DNA of 29,222 bases. Source: CAHJXF01 sp039936235. Its GTDB lineage: Bacteria > Pseudomonadota > Gammaproteobacteria > Burkholderiales > Burkholderiaceae_D. Within the stretch, counting starts at the first letter, position 1; every line of letters starts with the position of its first letter. The position numbers and the translations under genes are program-made. Location of the stretch: the NCBI GenBank assembly GCA_039936235.1, contig JBDTIS010000169.1, positions 1 through 29,222 on the forward strand, written 5' to 3'. This document shows, piece after piece, positions 1 through 8,089 of the stretch. The notes below the pieces were generated by a model. That model was not told the origin of the DNA and made no database searches. It worked only from the letters and a program-made list of their open reading frames with translations.

Positions 1-181
1 CAGAGCGCGAACACCGTCGTCGAGATTCCCACGCTGACCGAGAGCCTCACGGCCGCACGCAACGTGAAGGGCCAGCGATGAACCGCGGGCGCTGTCGCTC
101 GACCGAATGCAAGCCGTGAAGATCGCATGCGCTTCTTCCTGATCGGCGTCGTCGTCTTCGCGGCTGCGGTCGGCCTCGCGC
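1..181 (+). pseudogene. inverted partial copy of the hemX 3' end and hemY 5' end
   Basis: Bases 1-81 read on the plus strand encode the last 26 codons of a HemX and stop at TGA 79-81. Bases 127-181 encode the first 18 or so residues of a HemY (MRFFLIGVVVFAAAVGLAL). The block is the reverse complement of 438-618, with paired positions summing to 619 and no net indel. By eye the arms differ at about 19 of 181 positions: few changes in the coding parts, nearly all at third codon positions, and about 12 in the 45-bp spacer between the genes. The left copy stops matching near 181-184, where the sequence runs directly into the antisense of an internal part of hemY. The block is therefore a fragment that may continue to the left of the window. 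It could be a real inverted duplication, but a chimeric join of two related genomes fits better. Confidence 0.85.
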
Positions 182-492
182 TCCGCATGTCCGTAGCGGC
201 CTTCGAAGTGCGCCTGAAGTGCGCCGCGCAACGCGCGCGATGCGCGCTTCTCGCTTTGCCGCTGGCGATACAGCGCGACGCGCTGCGGCATCTGTACGGT
301 CTTCTTCGCGATGCGGATCAGCGCGTACAGCACGACGAACAGCACGACCTCGATCAGCAGGAACAGGTTGAGCGACAGGTCGATGCGAAACGGCGGGTAG
401 AACACCACCACGTTGCCGGGGTCGGTGCTCAGCGCGAGCGCGAGCCCGACTGCCGCCGCGAAGACGACGACGCCGATCAGGAAGAAGCGCAT
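182..492 (-). CDS. hemY: HemY, N-terminal fragment (truncated at the inverted-repeat junction)
   Basis: HemY is an inner-membrane protein of unclear biochemical role that is encoded with the tetrapyrrole genes in beta- and gammaproteobacteria. The start at 492 gives an N-terminal membrane segment (residues 2-20), a short periplasmic stretch containing FYPPFRIDLSLN, a second membrane segment (about 41-62), and then the basic IAKKTVQMPQRVALYRQRQS region that leads into the tetratricopeptide part. Recognisable HemY ends near residue 105 (HFEGRYGHAER). Downstream of that the frame stays open to base 1, but it translates the antisense of the inverted hemX/hemY copy, so those residues are not HemY. 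Full-length HemY is usually close to 400 residues, so roughly three quarters is missing. It lies 45 bp after hemX. Confidence 0.8.
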
Positions 493-537
493 GCGATCTT
501 CACGACTGGCGGTCCGTGATGCGACGTGACCCGCGGT

Positions 538-1680
538 TCATCGCTGGCCCTTGACGTTGCGCGCGGCCGTGAGGCTCTCGGTCAGCGTGGGCATCTCGAC
601 GACGGTGTTCGCGCTTTGCACCTGCCTGAGCAGCGCGAGCGCGGCCAGCGTCTGACGCGAGCGCAGATCGAAGTATTTCTGCAGCGCTTCCTGCGCATGC
701 AGCAGGTCGGCGCGATAGGTGGATTCCTGGCGCGCGAGCAACGCGAGCCGCGCATTCAGCAGCCGCAGCTTGAGGTTCTCGCGGACGAAATAGGCCTGCG
801 TCGGCGCGAGCAGCAGCGCGTCGGGCTCGGTTACTTCGCGGACCCGCACGAGCTGGCCGAAGCGCTGCCAGATCTCGGCGCCGAGGTAACGCAACTGATC
901 CTGCACGCGCTCGTACCACCCGCCGACGGCCGACCCGTCCGGCCTGACGCTGCGATCGAGCGGAACCGCGTCGAGCCGCGGGCGCGGCGCGGGTCGCTCG
1001 TCGGACAGCAGCGGCAGGCTGTCGACCATGCCGACGATGCTGTCGAGCCGCAAGGCGTTGCCGGCGATATCGACCGACGGCAGCGCTTTGAGTCTTTCCA
1101 GGTCCTTCGCGATCGCGCGACGCAGCACGATGAACTGCGGCCGCTCGGTCCGCGCGACGCGCTGGTCCGCGTTCTGCAGCGCGATGATCGCGCCCTGCAC
1201 GTTGCCGGCGAGCTGAAGCTGCTCGGACGCGACCGCGAGGATCTGCTCGACCTCGGCGAGTGCCCAGTCGTCGCGGGTGCGTGCGAGGTCCGCATAGAGT
1301 TGTTCGAGCGACGCCTGCTGGCTCTGCGAATCGGAGACGCGCGCCTCGATCGCCCCGAGCTTGGCCGTATTCGCGATCGCCTGGTCCTGGGCCTGCCGTG
1401 CGGCCGACTGCGCGGACCGGCTCGCGATGCTGTCTTCCTGGATGCGGCGGGCGAACTCGCGTTCGCTGCGATCGAGACGGTTCGCGGCGAGAAACCACAG
1501 CGCGATCCCGATCACCAGCACGAAGCCGAAGCCGAGGATCATCCACAGCATCACCGAGCGGCGCAGCCGACGCAGTTCGTCGGCGGCCTGGATCTGTGCG
1601 GGGTCGATCGCGGGGATCACGACGGCCGACGCGTACGTGCTGGGAAGGGGAAGCGGAGGAGTGCTCGACACGCCTGTCAT
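538..1680 (-). CDS. hemX: HemX-like membrane protein (uroporphyrinogen-III C-methyltransferase-family annotation)
   Basis: This is a 380-residue protein of the HemX family, encoded between hemD and hemY. Databases often label the family as uroporphyrin-III C-methyltransferase, although it lacks the SAM-binding methylase fold. After a proline-rich cytoplasmic N-terminus there is one membrane segment (residues 43-66, starting VMLWMILGFGF). A long Ala/Gln/Glu-rich helical region (about 67-120, probable coiled coil) and a mostly helical periplasmic domain follow. I chose the ATG at 1680 because it overlaps the hemD stop in an ATGA arrangement, which suggests translational coupling. Upstream in-frame starts would run inside hemD. 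The last 26 codons are duplicated in inverted orientation at 1-81. The exact function of HemX is not established. Confidence 0.88.
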   Translation of the reverse strand: MTGVSSTPPLPLPSTYASAVVIPAIDPAQIQAADELRRLRRSVMLWMILGFGFVLVIGIALWFLAANRLDRSEREFARRIQEDSIASRSAQSAARQAQDQAIANTAKLGAIEARVSDSQSQQASLEQLYADLARTRDDWALAEVEQILAVASEQLQLAGNVQGAIIALQNADQRVARTERPQFIVLRRAIAKDLERLKALPSVDIAGNALRLDSIVGMVDSLPLLSDERPAPRPRLDAVPLDRSVRPDGSAVGGWYERVQDQLRYLGAEIWQRFGQLVRVREVTEPDALLLAPTQAYFVRENLKLRLLNARLALLARQESTYRADLLHAQEALQKYFDLRSRQTLAALALLRQVQSANTVVEMPTLTESLTAARNVKGQR

Positions 1681-2531
1681 TCTATCGCGGCAACAATGCC
1701 GCGATCGCCCGACGCGCACAGCGAAACCCGCGAGAAGCCGCTTTCTCGCGCCCTTTCGGCGATCCGTGGATGCGGCGCCACAATCGCGCAGCCGAACAGC
1801 CACGCGCGGACACGCGCCGGCGACACGAGGGAGGTCTTCATCAGCGACCGTTCGACGATCTCGAGCAGGTTGTCGACGCCTTCCGAACTCGTGACGACGA
1901 ACGCGACCGGGTCCCCAGATGCGAACAGCCGGTCGAGCGCCTCGGCAGCGCCGGCGTCCGCTTCGGGGCGCACCCGACGGTAGGCCTCGACCTGATCGAC
2001 AGCGATCCCGAGCGACTGCAGGCGTTCGGCGAACCAGGCACGGCCGCCGTTGCCGCGCAGGATCAGCACGCTGCCGGCAAAATCATGTTTCAGGCCGATG
2101 GTCTCTTCGAGCGCGACGAACAAGCCTTCGGAATCGAAGCGTTCACCGGGCCCGCCGCCTTGTAGCGCCGCCGGGCGCACGACACGGACGCGCGGCGCGT
2201 CGATGCCGAGTCCGCGTAGCACGTCGACGCTGCCGGGCCCCATGACGCCGATCGTGACGTCGGACGGCCATGGGGCCGCGCGATGTGCGAGGGCCTGCCG
2301 GATCGCATTGGGGCTTACGAACACGACCAGGCCGTAGGTCTCGAGATGCGCCATAGTCCGTGCGAGCCGCGCGGGATCGGCAACCGGCTCGATCGCGATG
2401 ACCGGCATCGAGACGACCGTGCGGCCGAGGCCGCGCAATGCGGCGATCAGCGTACCTGCGTCGCGTTCGGGCCGCGTGACGAACAGCGTCGCCCGTCGGT
2501 CGACGGCCGGCGCGCCCGACGTCCCGTTCAA
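1677..2531 (-). CDS. hemD: uroporphyrinogen-III synthase
   Basis: This 284-residue protein is expected to cyclise hydroxymethylbilane to uroporphyrinogen III with inversion of ring D, in the cytoplasm. The family is weakly conserved. Visible supporting features are the start of the first domain (RRATLFVTRPERDAG), the VVFVSPNAIRQAL stretch, the GPGSVDVLRGLGI segment, and the second-domain motif FVVTSSEGVDNLLEIV, which matches the usual TSxxGVxNL pattern. Placement is strong evidence: its start overlaps the hemC stop by 4 bp (ATGA, 2528-2531) and its stop overlaps the hemX start. The three genes are almost certainly co-translated from one mRNA. Length is ordinary for the family. Confidence 0.9.
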   Translation of the reverse strand: MNGTSGAPAVDRRATLFVTRPERDAGTLIAALRGLGRTVVSMPVIAIEPVADPARLARTMAHLETYGLVVFVSPNAIRQALAHRAAPWPSDVTIGVMGPGSVDVLRGLGIDAPRVRVVRPAALQGGGPGERFDSEGLFVALEETIGLKHDFAGSVLILRGNGGRAWFAERLQSLGIAVDQVEAYRRVRPEADAGAAEALDRLFASGDPVAFVVTSSEGVDNLLEIVERSLMKTSLVSPARVRAWLFGCAIVAPHPRIAERARESGFSRVSLCASGDRGIVAAIE

Positions 2532-3481
2532 AGCGATTCGATCACGCTCAGGGCGCCCTGCCCGATCAACAGTTCGCCGATGTGTCGCCCGAGTTCTTCG
2601 GCGTCGTCGACCTCGTCGTCGCCGGCAGCGACCAGCGCTGTCTCGGACACGCTCATCAGCAGCGTGCCGTCGGGTCGCCCGAGAACGGCCGACAGTTCGA
2701 GATGATCGTCGGACGTCCAGGTCGCGTAGGCGCCGAGCGGCATCGTGCAGTTGCCGCCGAGCGTGCGGGACACCGCCCGTTCGGCCAGCACGGCGAGCGA
2801 GGTGCGCCGGTCGTGCAGCGGCGCGAGCAGCGCCATCAGGTCGTCGCGGTGATCGGCGATCTCGATCGCAACGGCGCCCTGACCTGGCGACGGCAGGCTC
2901 AGGGAAGGATCCATCCGCAAGCGAATCCGGGATTGGAGGCCTAGCCGAAGCAGGCCCGCGGTCGCGAGCAGCATCGCGTCGAAGTCACCTCGATCGAGTT
3001 TGTCGAGTCGGGTGCCGACGTTGCCGCGGGCCGGGACGACGGTCACATGCGGGTAGGCCGCGCGGAACTGCGACTCACGGCGCAGACTGGCCGTGCCGAT
3101 GACGGCGCCGTCCGGCAAGTCGTCGGGCGACGCAAAGCGATTGGAGACGAACGCATCACGCGCGTCTTCGCGTTCCATGATCGCACCGAGGCGAAGGCCC
3201 GGTGCCAGCGACATCGGCACGTCCTTCAGCGAATGCACCGCGATGTCAGCGCTGCCGTCGAGTAGCGCGGTCTCGAGTTCCTTGACGAACAGCCCCTTGC
3301 CGCCTATCTTCGACAGCGTCTTGTCGAGGACGCGATCGCCCTGGGTCGTCATCCCGTCGATCACGACGTCGATACCGGGATGCGCGCGACGCAGCGCTGC
3401 CTGGACGTGTTCGGCCTGCCACAGCGCCAGCCTGCTTTCACGCGTCGCGATGACGACACGTCGGGTTTCCTGCATGGTCAT
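2528..3481 (-). CDS. hemC: porphobilinogen deaminase (hydroxymethylbilane synthase)
   Basis: HemC polymerises four porphobilinogen molecules into hydroxymethylbilane using a covalently bound dipyrromethane cofactor. The 317-residue product shows the N-terminal IATRESRLALWQAEHV, the GGKGLFVKELE loop (about 60-70), the catalytic aspartate in HSLKDVP (Asp87), the double arginine in GTASLRRESQ (134-135), ARGNVGTRL, and the cofactor-attachment cysteine in LGGNCTMPLGAYA (Cys245). Two candidate ATG codons lie close together (3481 and 3475). I used the first, but neither has a strong Shine-Dalgarno sequence. It follows gdhA by 30 bp on the same strand and overlaps hemD by 4 bp. Confidence 0.96.
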   Translation of the reverse strand: MTMQETRRVVIATRESRLALWQAEHVQAALRRAHPGIDVVIDGMTTQGDRVLDKTLSKIGGKGLFVKELETALLDGSADIAVHSLKDVPMSLAPGLRLGAIMEREDARDAFVSNRFASPDDLPDGAVIGTASLRRESQFRAAYPHVTVVPARGNVGTRLDKLDRGDFDAMLLATAGLLRLGLQSRIRLRMDPSLSLPSPGQGAVAIEIADHRDDLMALLAPLHDRRTSLAVLAERAVSRTLGGNCTMPLGAYATWTSDDHLELSAVLGRPDGTLLMSVSETALVAAGDDEVDDAEELGRHIGELLIGQGALSVIESL

Positions 3482-3511
3482 GGTCGTGGTGCGCCGAGTC
3501 GGGTCAGGCGA

Positions 3512-4780
3512 TCATGGATACAGGCCGCGCTTCTCGCGCGCCTGCAGCACACGCGTGCAGGCGACCACGAACGCCGCGGTCCGCAACGGGATCCTGTGCA
3601 GTTCGCTCATCTCCCAGATGCGCTTGAACGCGTCGACCATGATCTTGTCGAGCCGCACGTTGATCTCGTCCTCGCTCCAGAAGAACGAGCTGAAGTCCTG
3701 CACCCATTCGAAATACGAGACCGTGACGCCGCCGGCATTCGCGATCACGTCGGGCACGACCATGATGCCGCGCTCACCGAGGATCAGGTCGCCGTCGGGC
3801 GTGGTCGGACCGTTGGCACCTTCGAGCACCATCTTCGTCTTGATCCGCTGCGCACGTTCGCGCGTGATCACGCTCTCGAGTGCCGCAGGGATCAGGATGT
3901 CGGTCTCGACGTTCCAGAAGTCTTCGGACGCGATCTTGTCGCCGCCCTTGAACTCACCGATGCCGCCGCGCGCCTCGACCTCGGCGACCAGGCCGCCGAT
4001 GTCGAGCCCGTTCGGGTTGTAGACGGTGCCGGTGTGGTCCTGTACGGCGACCAGCTTCGAGCCGCTGCCGACGAACAGTTCCGCGGCTGACGATCCGACG
4101 TTGCCGAAGCCCTGTACCGCAATCCGCGCGCCGTCGATCTGCACGTTCATCCGCCGCGCGGTTTCGCGGCCTACGACGAATACGCCACGACCGGTCGCCT
4201 TGACCCGACCGAGCGATCCGCCCAGCTCGATCGGCTTGCCGGTGACGACGCCGGTCGCGGTGGCACCGGTGTTCATCGAGTAGGTGTCCATCATCCACGC
4301 CATGATCTGCGCGTTGGTGTTGACGTCCGGCGCGGGGATGTCCGAATGCGGCCCGATGATCAGGCCGATCTCACTGGTGTAGCGACGCGTGAGCTTCTCG
4401 AGTTCCTTCAGCGACAGCGCCTTCGGTTCGACACGGATGCCTCCCTTCGCCCCGCCGTATGGCAGGTTCACGGCGGCGCACTTCACGGTCATCCACGCCG
4501 ACAGGGCCATCACCTCTTCGAGCGTGACGTCCGGATGGAAGCGCACGCCGCCCTTGCCCGGTCCGCGCGACAGATTGTGCTGTACGCGAAAGCCTTCGAA
4601 GTGCGAGACCGTGCCGTTGTCGAGTTCGATCGGGATGTCGACGATCAGCGCGCGCTTCGGACGCTTCAGCGTCTCCGACCATCGCGCGAGATCGCCGAGG
4701 TAAGGCAGCACGCGGTCGACCTGCGAAAGATAGGTGGCCCAGGGGCTGTCGGGTGCCTGATTGACGAATGAGAGATTCAT
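3512..4780 (-). CDS. gdhA: glutamate dehydrogenase (Glu/Leu/Phe/Val dehydrogenase family)
   Basis: The 422-residue enzyme catalyses reversible oxidative deamination of glutamate to 2-oxoglutarate and ammonium. The three substrate and catalytic lysines are present at Lys76 (GPGKGGVRF), Lys100 (MTVKCA) and Lys112 (PYGGAKGGI), with the spacing known from hexameric GDH. Asp152 sits in DIPAPDVNT. The Rossmann dinucleotide motif is GFGNVGS (224-230). The length fits the ~420-residue, often NAD-linked class, but cofactor choice cannot be read securely. The start at 4780 gives a normal N-terminus. Upstream there is only an A-rich stretch and no clear Shine-Dalgarno sequence. The gene is first in a same-strand run with hemC, and no terminator is visible in the 30-bp gap. 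This order is unusual and is discussed in the findings. Confidence 0.93.
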   Translation of the reverse strand: MNLSFVNQAPDSPWATYLSQVDRVLPYLGDLARWSETLKRPKRALIVDIPIELDNGTVSHFEGFRVQHNLSRGPGKGGVRFHPDVTLEEVMALSAWMTVKCAAVNLPYGGAKGGIRVEPKALSLKELEKLTRRYTSEIGLIIGPHSDIPAPDVNTNAQIMAWMMDTYSMNTGATATGVVTGKPIELGGSLGRVKATGRGVFVVGRETARRMNVQIDGARIAVQGFGNVGSSAAELFVGSGSKLVAVQDHTGTVYNPNGLDIGGLVAEVEARGGIGEFKGGDKIASEDFWNVETDILIPAALESVITRERAQRIKTKMVLEGANGPTTPDGDLILGERGIMVVPDVIANAGGVTVSYFEWVQDFSSFFWSEDEINVRLDKIMVDAFKRIWEMSELHRIPLRTAAFVVACTRVLQAREKRGLYP

Positions 4781-4950
4781 GATCGTTTTTTCGTTGCGCG
4801 CCGCTGCCTACGACGTGCAAGCCATCCCTAAAAATAATGGCCGCGACGATACAGCAATCACTACGCACTGTCGCGCCGTCATGCCGCGTGTTCGAATGCC
4901 TCGCGCGATAGAATCACGCCCTGCTTTTTTCTGATGCGGGGCGGAGTGCC
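4781..4950. promoter_or_regulatory. divergent intergenic region between gdhA and the Anbu peptidase gene
   Basis: This 170-bp gap must carry both promoters. Toward Anbu (plus), TAGAAT at 4909-4914 is a plausible -10 box with no convincing -35, and GGAG at 4943-4946 is a good ribosome-binding site 4 bases before the ATG at 4951. Toward gdhA (minus) there is an AT-rich patch around 4826-4842 that could hold a -10. I see no clear operator palindrome. The assignments are tentative except for the ribosome-binding site. Confidence 0.4.
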
Positions 4951-5880
4951 ATGACTTACTGTGTTGCGATGCGGCTCGACGAAGGGCTCGTCTTTCTGGC
5001 CGATTCACGAACCAATGCGGGGGTCGACCACGTCAGCACGTTCCGCAAGCTGACGGTCTATGAACGCCCCGGCGAACGAATGATCACGCTGATGACTTCG
5101 GGAAATCTCGCTGCGGGGCAGGCCGTGCGGCAACTGGTGTCGGAGACGCGCGATGCCGAAGGCATCAGCATATGGAACGCGAAGAGCATGTTCGAGGTCG
5201 CACGCGTCGTCGGCGACGCCGTTCGTGCAGTCCGGGCGCGCGATGCGGCGGCACTCGAAGACGCCGGCCTCGACTTCACGATGAGCATCATCTGCGGCGG
5301 GCAGATCAAGGGCGAACAATGCCGCCTGTTCCTGATCTATTCGGCCGGCAACTTCATCGAAGCGCTGGCCGAGGCACCCTACTTCCAGATCGGCGAATCC
5401 AAGTACGGCAAGCCGGTGCTCGACCGGATGATTACGCCGAAGTCGACGCTCGACGAAGGGGTCAAGTGCGCGCTGGTATCGATGGACTCGACGATGCGTT
5501 CCAACCTGTCGGTCGGCCTGCCGCTCGACCTGCTGTGCTACGAGACCGGACGCTTCGCGGTCACGCGCTTCGCGATGGTCGATGCGAACAACCACTATTT
5601 CCGCATGATCCACGACACGTGGGGCGAGCGGATGAAGCAGATCTTCCAGGAAATTCCCGCGCCCGCCTGGGACACATCGGGATCGCTCGGCGACGTATCG
5701 ACCGAGCCGACGCGGATGGCCGGCAGCCAGTACCGGACGGGCTCCGAAGCCACGTTGCCGCGTGCCGCGCCGCTTCGCGCGAGCCTGCCGCACGACTTCG
5801 AGACCGAGATCGCCCCGTTGCCGCCCGAAGAGATCCAGACGCTGGCGCAGGACGCCGATGAGTCATCGCAATCGAACTGA
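4951..5880 (+). CDS. proteasome-type peptidase Anbu (ancestral beta subunit), with an extended C-terminus
   Basis: Anbu is a homologue of HslV and the proteasome beta subunit, and an N-terminal-nucleophile hydrolase family of debated proteolytic activity. The sequence starts MTYCVAMRLDEGLVFLADSR. After Met removal the nucleophile is Thr1, with the other conserved active-site residues at Asp17 (LADSRTNAG) and Lys32 (STFRKL). The core runs to about residue 243 (ending near FQEIPAPAW), which is the usual Anbu size. A further ~65 residues rich in Ser, Pro, Glu and Ala follow and look disordered. The start is fixed by a strong GGAG site. In other genomes Anbu travels with an alpha-E protein, an ATP-grasp protein and a transglutaminase. 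Here only a convergent transglutaminase gene is nearby. Confidence 0.9.
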   Translation: MTYCVAMRLDEGLVFLADSRTNAGVDHVSTFRKLTVYERPGERMITLMTSGNLAAGQAVRQLVSETRDAEGISIWNAKSMFEVARVVGDAVRAVRARDAAALEDAGLDFTMSIICGGQIKGEQCRLFLIYSAGNFIEALAEAPYFQIGESKYGKPVLDRMITPKSTLDEGVKCALVSMDSTMRSNLSVGLPLDLLCYETGRFAVTRFAMVDANNHYFRMIHDTWGERMKQIFQEIPAPAWDTSGSLGDVSTEPTRMAGSQYRTGSEATLPRAAPLRASLPHDFETEIAPLPPEEIQTLAQDADESSQSN

Positions 5881-6004
5881 ACGCGTCGCTGACCGCCGGA
5901 GTCGGAGCGGCAAACTGTCCGCTGTCTGACGCCGACCAGGCAACCGGCGTCCCGACAGGGACGTGATCGTCCCGAGCATGACGTGCGGGCCCCTGCTTCG
6001 CGGA

Positions 6005-6072
6005 AGAGGTTTCTCGCATCCGGTCGGAACGACCTACGAGGTAACTGTCATCCCGACCAAGGAGGGATCTAC
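6005..6072. repeat. palindromic intergenic repeat, copy 1
   Basis: The left arm, GAGGTTTCTCGCATCCGGTC followed by GGAACGAC, and the right arm, GTCATCCCGACCAAGGAGGG, are imperfect inverted copies of each other. The whole element resembles 15065-15136, where GAGGTTCCTCACATCCGTTC followed by GGAACGACAT is matched by a similar right arm. It lies between the convergent Anbu and transglutaminase genes. It could act as a bidirectional transcription end or be a non-autonomous mobile repeat. Confidence 0.7.
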
Positions 6073-6107
6073 CGTCGAGGAAGGTCGAACGATCCGATGC
6101 TCGGCGG

Positions 6108-6150
6108 AAGCGGTTCGCCACACCCGTTCGCACCGACATACCAGGCAACT
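6108..6150. repeat. decayed half-copy of the same intergenic repeat
   Basis: The stretch from GCGGTTCGCCACACCCGTTC through CACCGACATACCAGGCAACT aligns without gaps to the left arm of the copy at 15068-15110 (GGTTCCTCACATCCGTTCGG, then AACGACATATTGGCAACC), with scattered mismatches. Only the left arm is present. It ends 7 bp before the transglutaminase stop codon. Confidence 0.55.
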
Positions 6151-6157
6151 TCCCCGC

Positions 6158-7012
6158 TCAGGCCGCGAGCGAAGCGCTCTCTTCGACCTGCTTCGCCGCA
6201 TCGCGCTGCCCGTGGTCTATCGGCAGCACCTCGGAGATGTTCGGCTGGATATCCGTCATCCGCGCCGGACCGTAGATCGTCGCGAACGCCACGTCCATCG
6301 CATCGGGCCCCGACGCGATGCGGACCACGTTCTCCACCGGCGCGAGTCCGGTCGGATCGAACAGGATCCACTTGCCGCCCAGGTAAGCCTCGAAGATCGC
6401 GTGGAAGTCCGGCGGCGGCTCCTCGAACTGGACATACCCGACGACGAAGCGTGCCGGAATGTTCAGCGCGCGGCACATCGTGATGCCGACGTGCGCGAAA
6501 TCGCGGCAGACGCCGACGCGGTTCGCGAGGACGTCGCGCGCCGTAGTCGTCACATCCGACTGGCCGATCTGATAGAAGATGTGTTCGCGGATCCACGAGA
6601 CGATCGCCTCGACCCGGCTGTAGCCCTGCGGCAGATGACCGAACGTGCGCTGGGCCATGCCGGACAGCACGTCGGACTCGCAATAGCGCGTCGGCAGCAG
6701 GTATTGCATGACCTCGTCTGGCAACTCGGCGATCGTCAGTTCGCGGGCATCGTGATCGGGCTCTTCGAAGCGCCGGACGACACGCGCCCGATAGACGATG
6801 GAGGTCGTGCCGAAATCTGCGTGGACGCGCAGAGAACGGTTGTGCGAGTTCGGCGGAAGATATTCACGCGGCACCGCGATCGACGGCGAGACGTCAAACG
6901 ATTCGGAGAGAATCGTGTGCTCGGGGATGCGAGCGGCCTCGATCTGGAAGAAGAATTCTGCAGGCCCGTTGACTACATAGACGAGCTTGCAATCGATGTC
7001 GAAGGTTTTCAT
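6158..7012 (-). CDS. transglutaminase-like cysteine protease-fold protein
   Basis: This is a 284-residue protein of the bacterial transglutaminase-like superfamily with the usual N-terminal beta domain. The catalytic triad is visible: Cys169 in NRVGVCRDFAHVG, His204 in PDFHAIFEAYLGGKW and Asp219 in WILFDPTGLAP. No signal peptide or membrane segment is evident, so it is probably cytoplasmic. Members of this subfamily occur in gene clusters with Anbu and with alpha-E and ATP-grasp proteins, and the gene lies next to Anbu here in convergent orientation. The reaction and substrate are unknown. The ATG at 7012 is preceded by a pyrimidine-rich stretch with no Shine-Dalgarno sequence, so the start is supported by the protein alignment pattern rather than by a ribosome-binding site. 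Confidence 0.85.
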   Translation of the reverse strand: MKTFDIDCKLVYVVNGPAEFFFQIEAARIPEHTILSESFDVSPSIAVPREYLPPNSHNRSLRVHADFGTTSIVYRARVVRRFEEPDHDARELTIAELPDEVMQYLLPTRYCESDVLSGMAQRTFGHLPQGYSRVEAIVSWIREHIFYQIGQSDVTTTARDVLANRVGVCRDFAHVGITMCRALNIPARFVVGYVQFEEPPPDFHAIFEAYLGGKWILFDPTGLAPVENVVRIASGPDAMDVAFATIYGPARMTDIQPNISEVLPIDHGQRDAAKQVEESASLAA

Positions 7013-7223
7013 GGCGGGAGAAGGGAGTTACCGCCCGATGCCCGGGCTCAGGAGCGGAGCGAGTTTAATGGCGCGTTGCGGCCAATCCGCATCGTTATCG
7101 AGAAATTCAGGACGCGTCCTATCGGCTCCTTCACCGATGTGAAACACGGTGGCGACCGTCGCCGATGGCTGGGACGAGGCGCTAACATGGATGCGTCAGT
7201 CACCAACTCCGAGGAAGTTCCGC

Positions 7224-8087
7224 ATGCCGCAATCCCAGCAGGTTCGTCTCGCCGACGTGCAATGCATCACGTCGGCCGGCCTTCACCGGATGGCCTACCG
7301 CGAGTGGGGCGATCCTGCCAACGACCGCGTGCTGGTCTGCGTCCACGGCCTGACACGCATCTCGAACGACTTCGATTCCTTCGCGCAGGCCGTCTCGTCC
7401 GAATACCGCGTGGTCTGTCCCGACGTCGCCGGTCGCGGCCGCAGCGGCTGGCTGCGCGATCCGATGCTCTATCAATTGCCGACCTACGTCGGCGACATGG
7501 TGACACTGCTCGCGCGGCTGAACGCGAAGACCGTCCACTGGTTCGGCACGTCGATGGGCGCACTGATCGGCATGGTGCTCGCGTCGCTGCCCGACTCGCC
7601 GATCGAGCGGATGGTCCTCAACGACGCGGGGCCGGTCCTCGGCGCGGCCGCGCTCGCACGCATCGGCAGCTACGTCGGCGAGACGCCGCGCTTCGCGACG
7701 ATCGACGACGCGGAAGCCTACATCCGCAGGATCACCGCACCGTTCGGCGAACACACCGATGCCGAGTGGCGATTCCTGACCGAAGTCGTGATGCGCAAGG
7801 ACGGCGACGCGTGGATCAGGCACTACGATCCTGCGCTCGCGGTCCCGTTCAAGACGATCCCGGAGACCGACACGCTGCTGTGGCATCTGTACGACGCGAT
7901 CCGTTGCCCGGTGCTGTCGGTCCGCGGCGAACATTCGGACCTGTTGTCCGCGGCGACCCATGCCGAGATGGCACAACGCGGACCACGTGCGGAGCTCGTC
8001 ACGATCGCCGACGTGGGCCACGCGCCGACCTTCATGCACGACGACCAGATCGCGATCGCCAAGGACTTCCTGTTGAGAGGGCTGTGA
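7224..8087 (+). CDS. alpha/beta-fold hydrolase
   Basis: This is a 287-residue cytoplasmic hydrolase of the alpha/beta superfamily. The oxyanion-hole region is VCVHGLTRISNDF (about 38-50). The nucleophile elbow is WFGTSMGALIG with Ser110, the acid is probably Asp239 in VRGEHSDLL, and the histidine is His266 in VGHAPTF. A cap insertion lies at about 130-200. The ATG at 7224 is chosen because GAGGAAG at 7211-7217 sits at ideal distance. An upstream in-frame GTG at 7149 has no such support. The RidA-family gene starts 2 bp after its stop, so the two are co-transcribed. The substrate cannot be inferred. Esterase, C-C hydrolase and haloalkane-type activities remain possible. Confidence 0.85.
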   Translation: MPQSQQVRLADVQCITSAGLHRMAYREWGDPANDRVLVCVHGLTRISNDFDSFAQAVSSEYRVVCPDVAGRGRSGWLRDPMLYQLPTYVGDMVTLLARLNAKTVHWFGTSMGALIGMVLASLPDSPIERMVLNDAGPVLGAAALARIGSYVGETPRFATIDDAEAYIRRITAPFGEHTDAEWRFLTEVVMRKDGDAWIRHYDPALAVPFKTIPETDTLLWHLYDAIRCPVLSVRGEHSDLLSAATHAEMAQRGPRAELVTIADVGHAPTFMHDDQIAIAKDFLLRGL

Positions 8088-8089
8088 CC

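Noticed and set aside
127..519. A plus-strand 130-codon frame starting MRFFLIGVVV
   Set aside because: Only the first 18 or so residues are HemY. After about base 181 the frame is the antisense of the minus-strand hemY copy, so it is a product of the inverted junction and not a gene.
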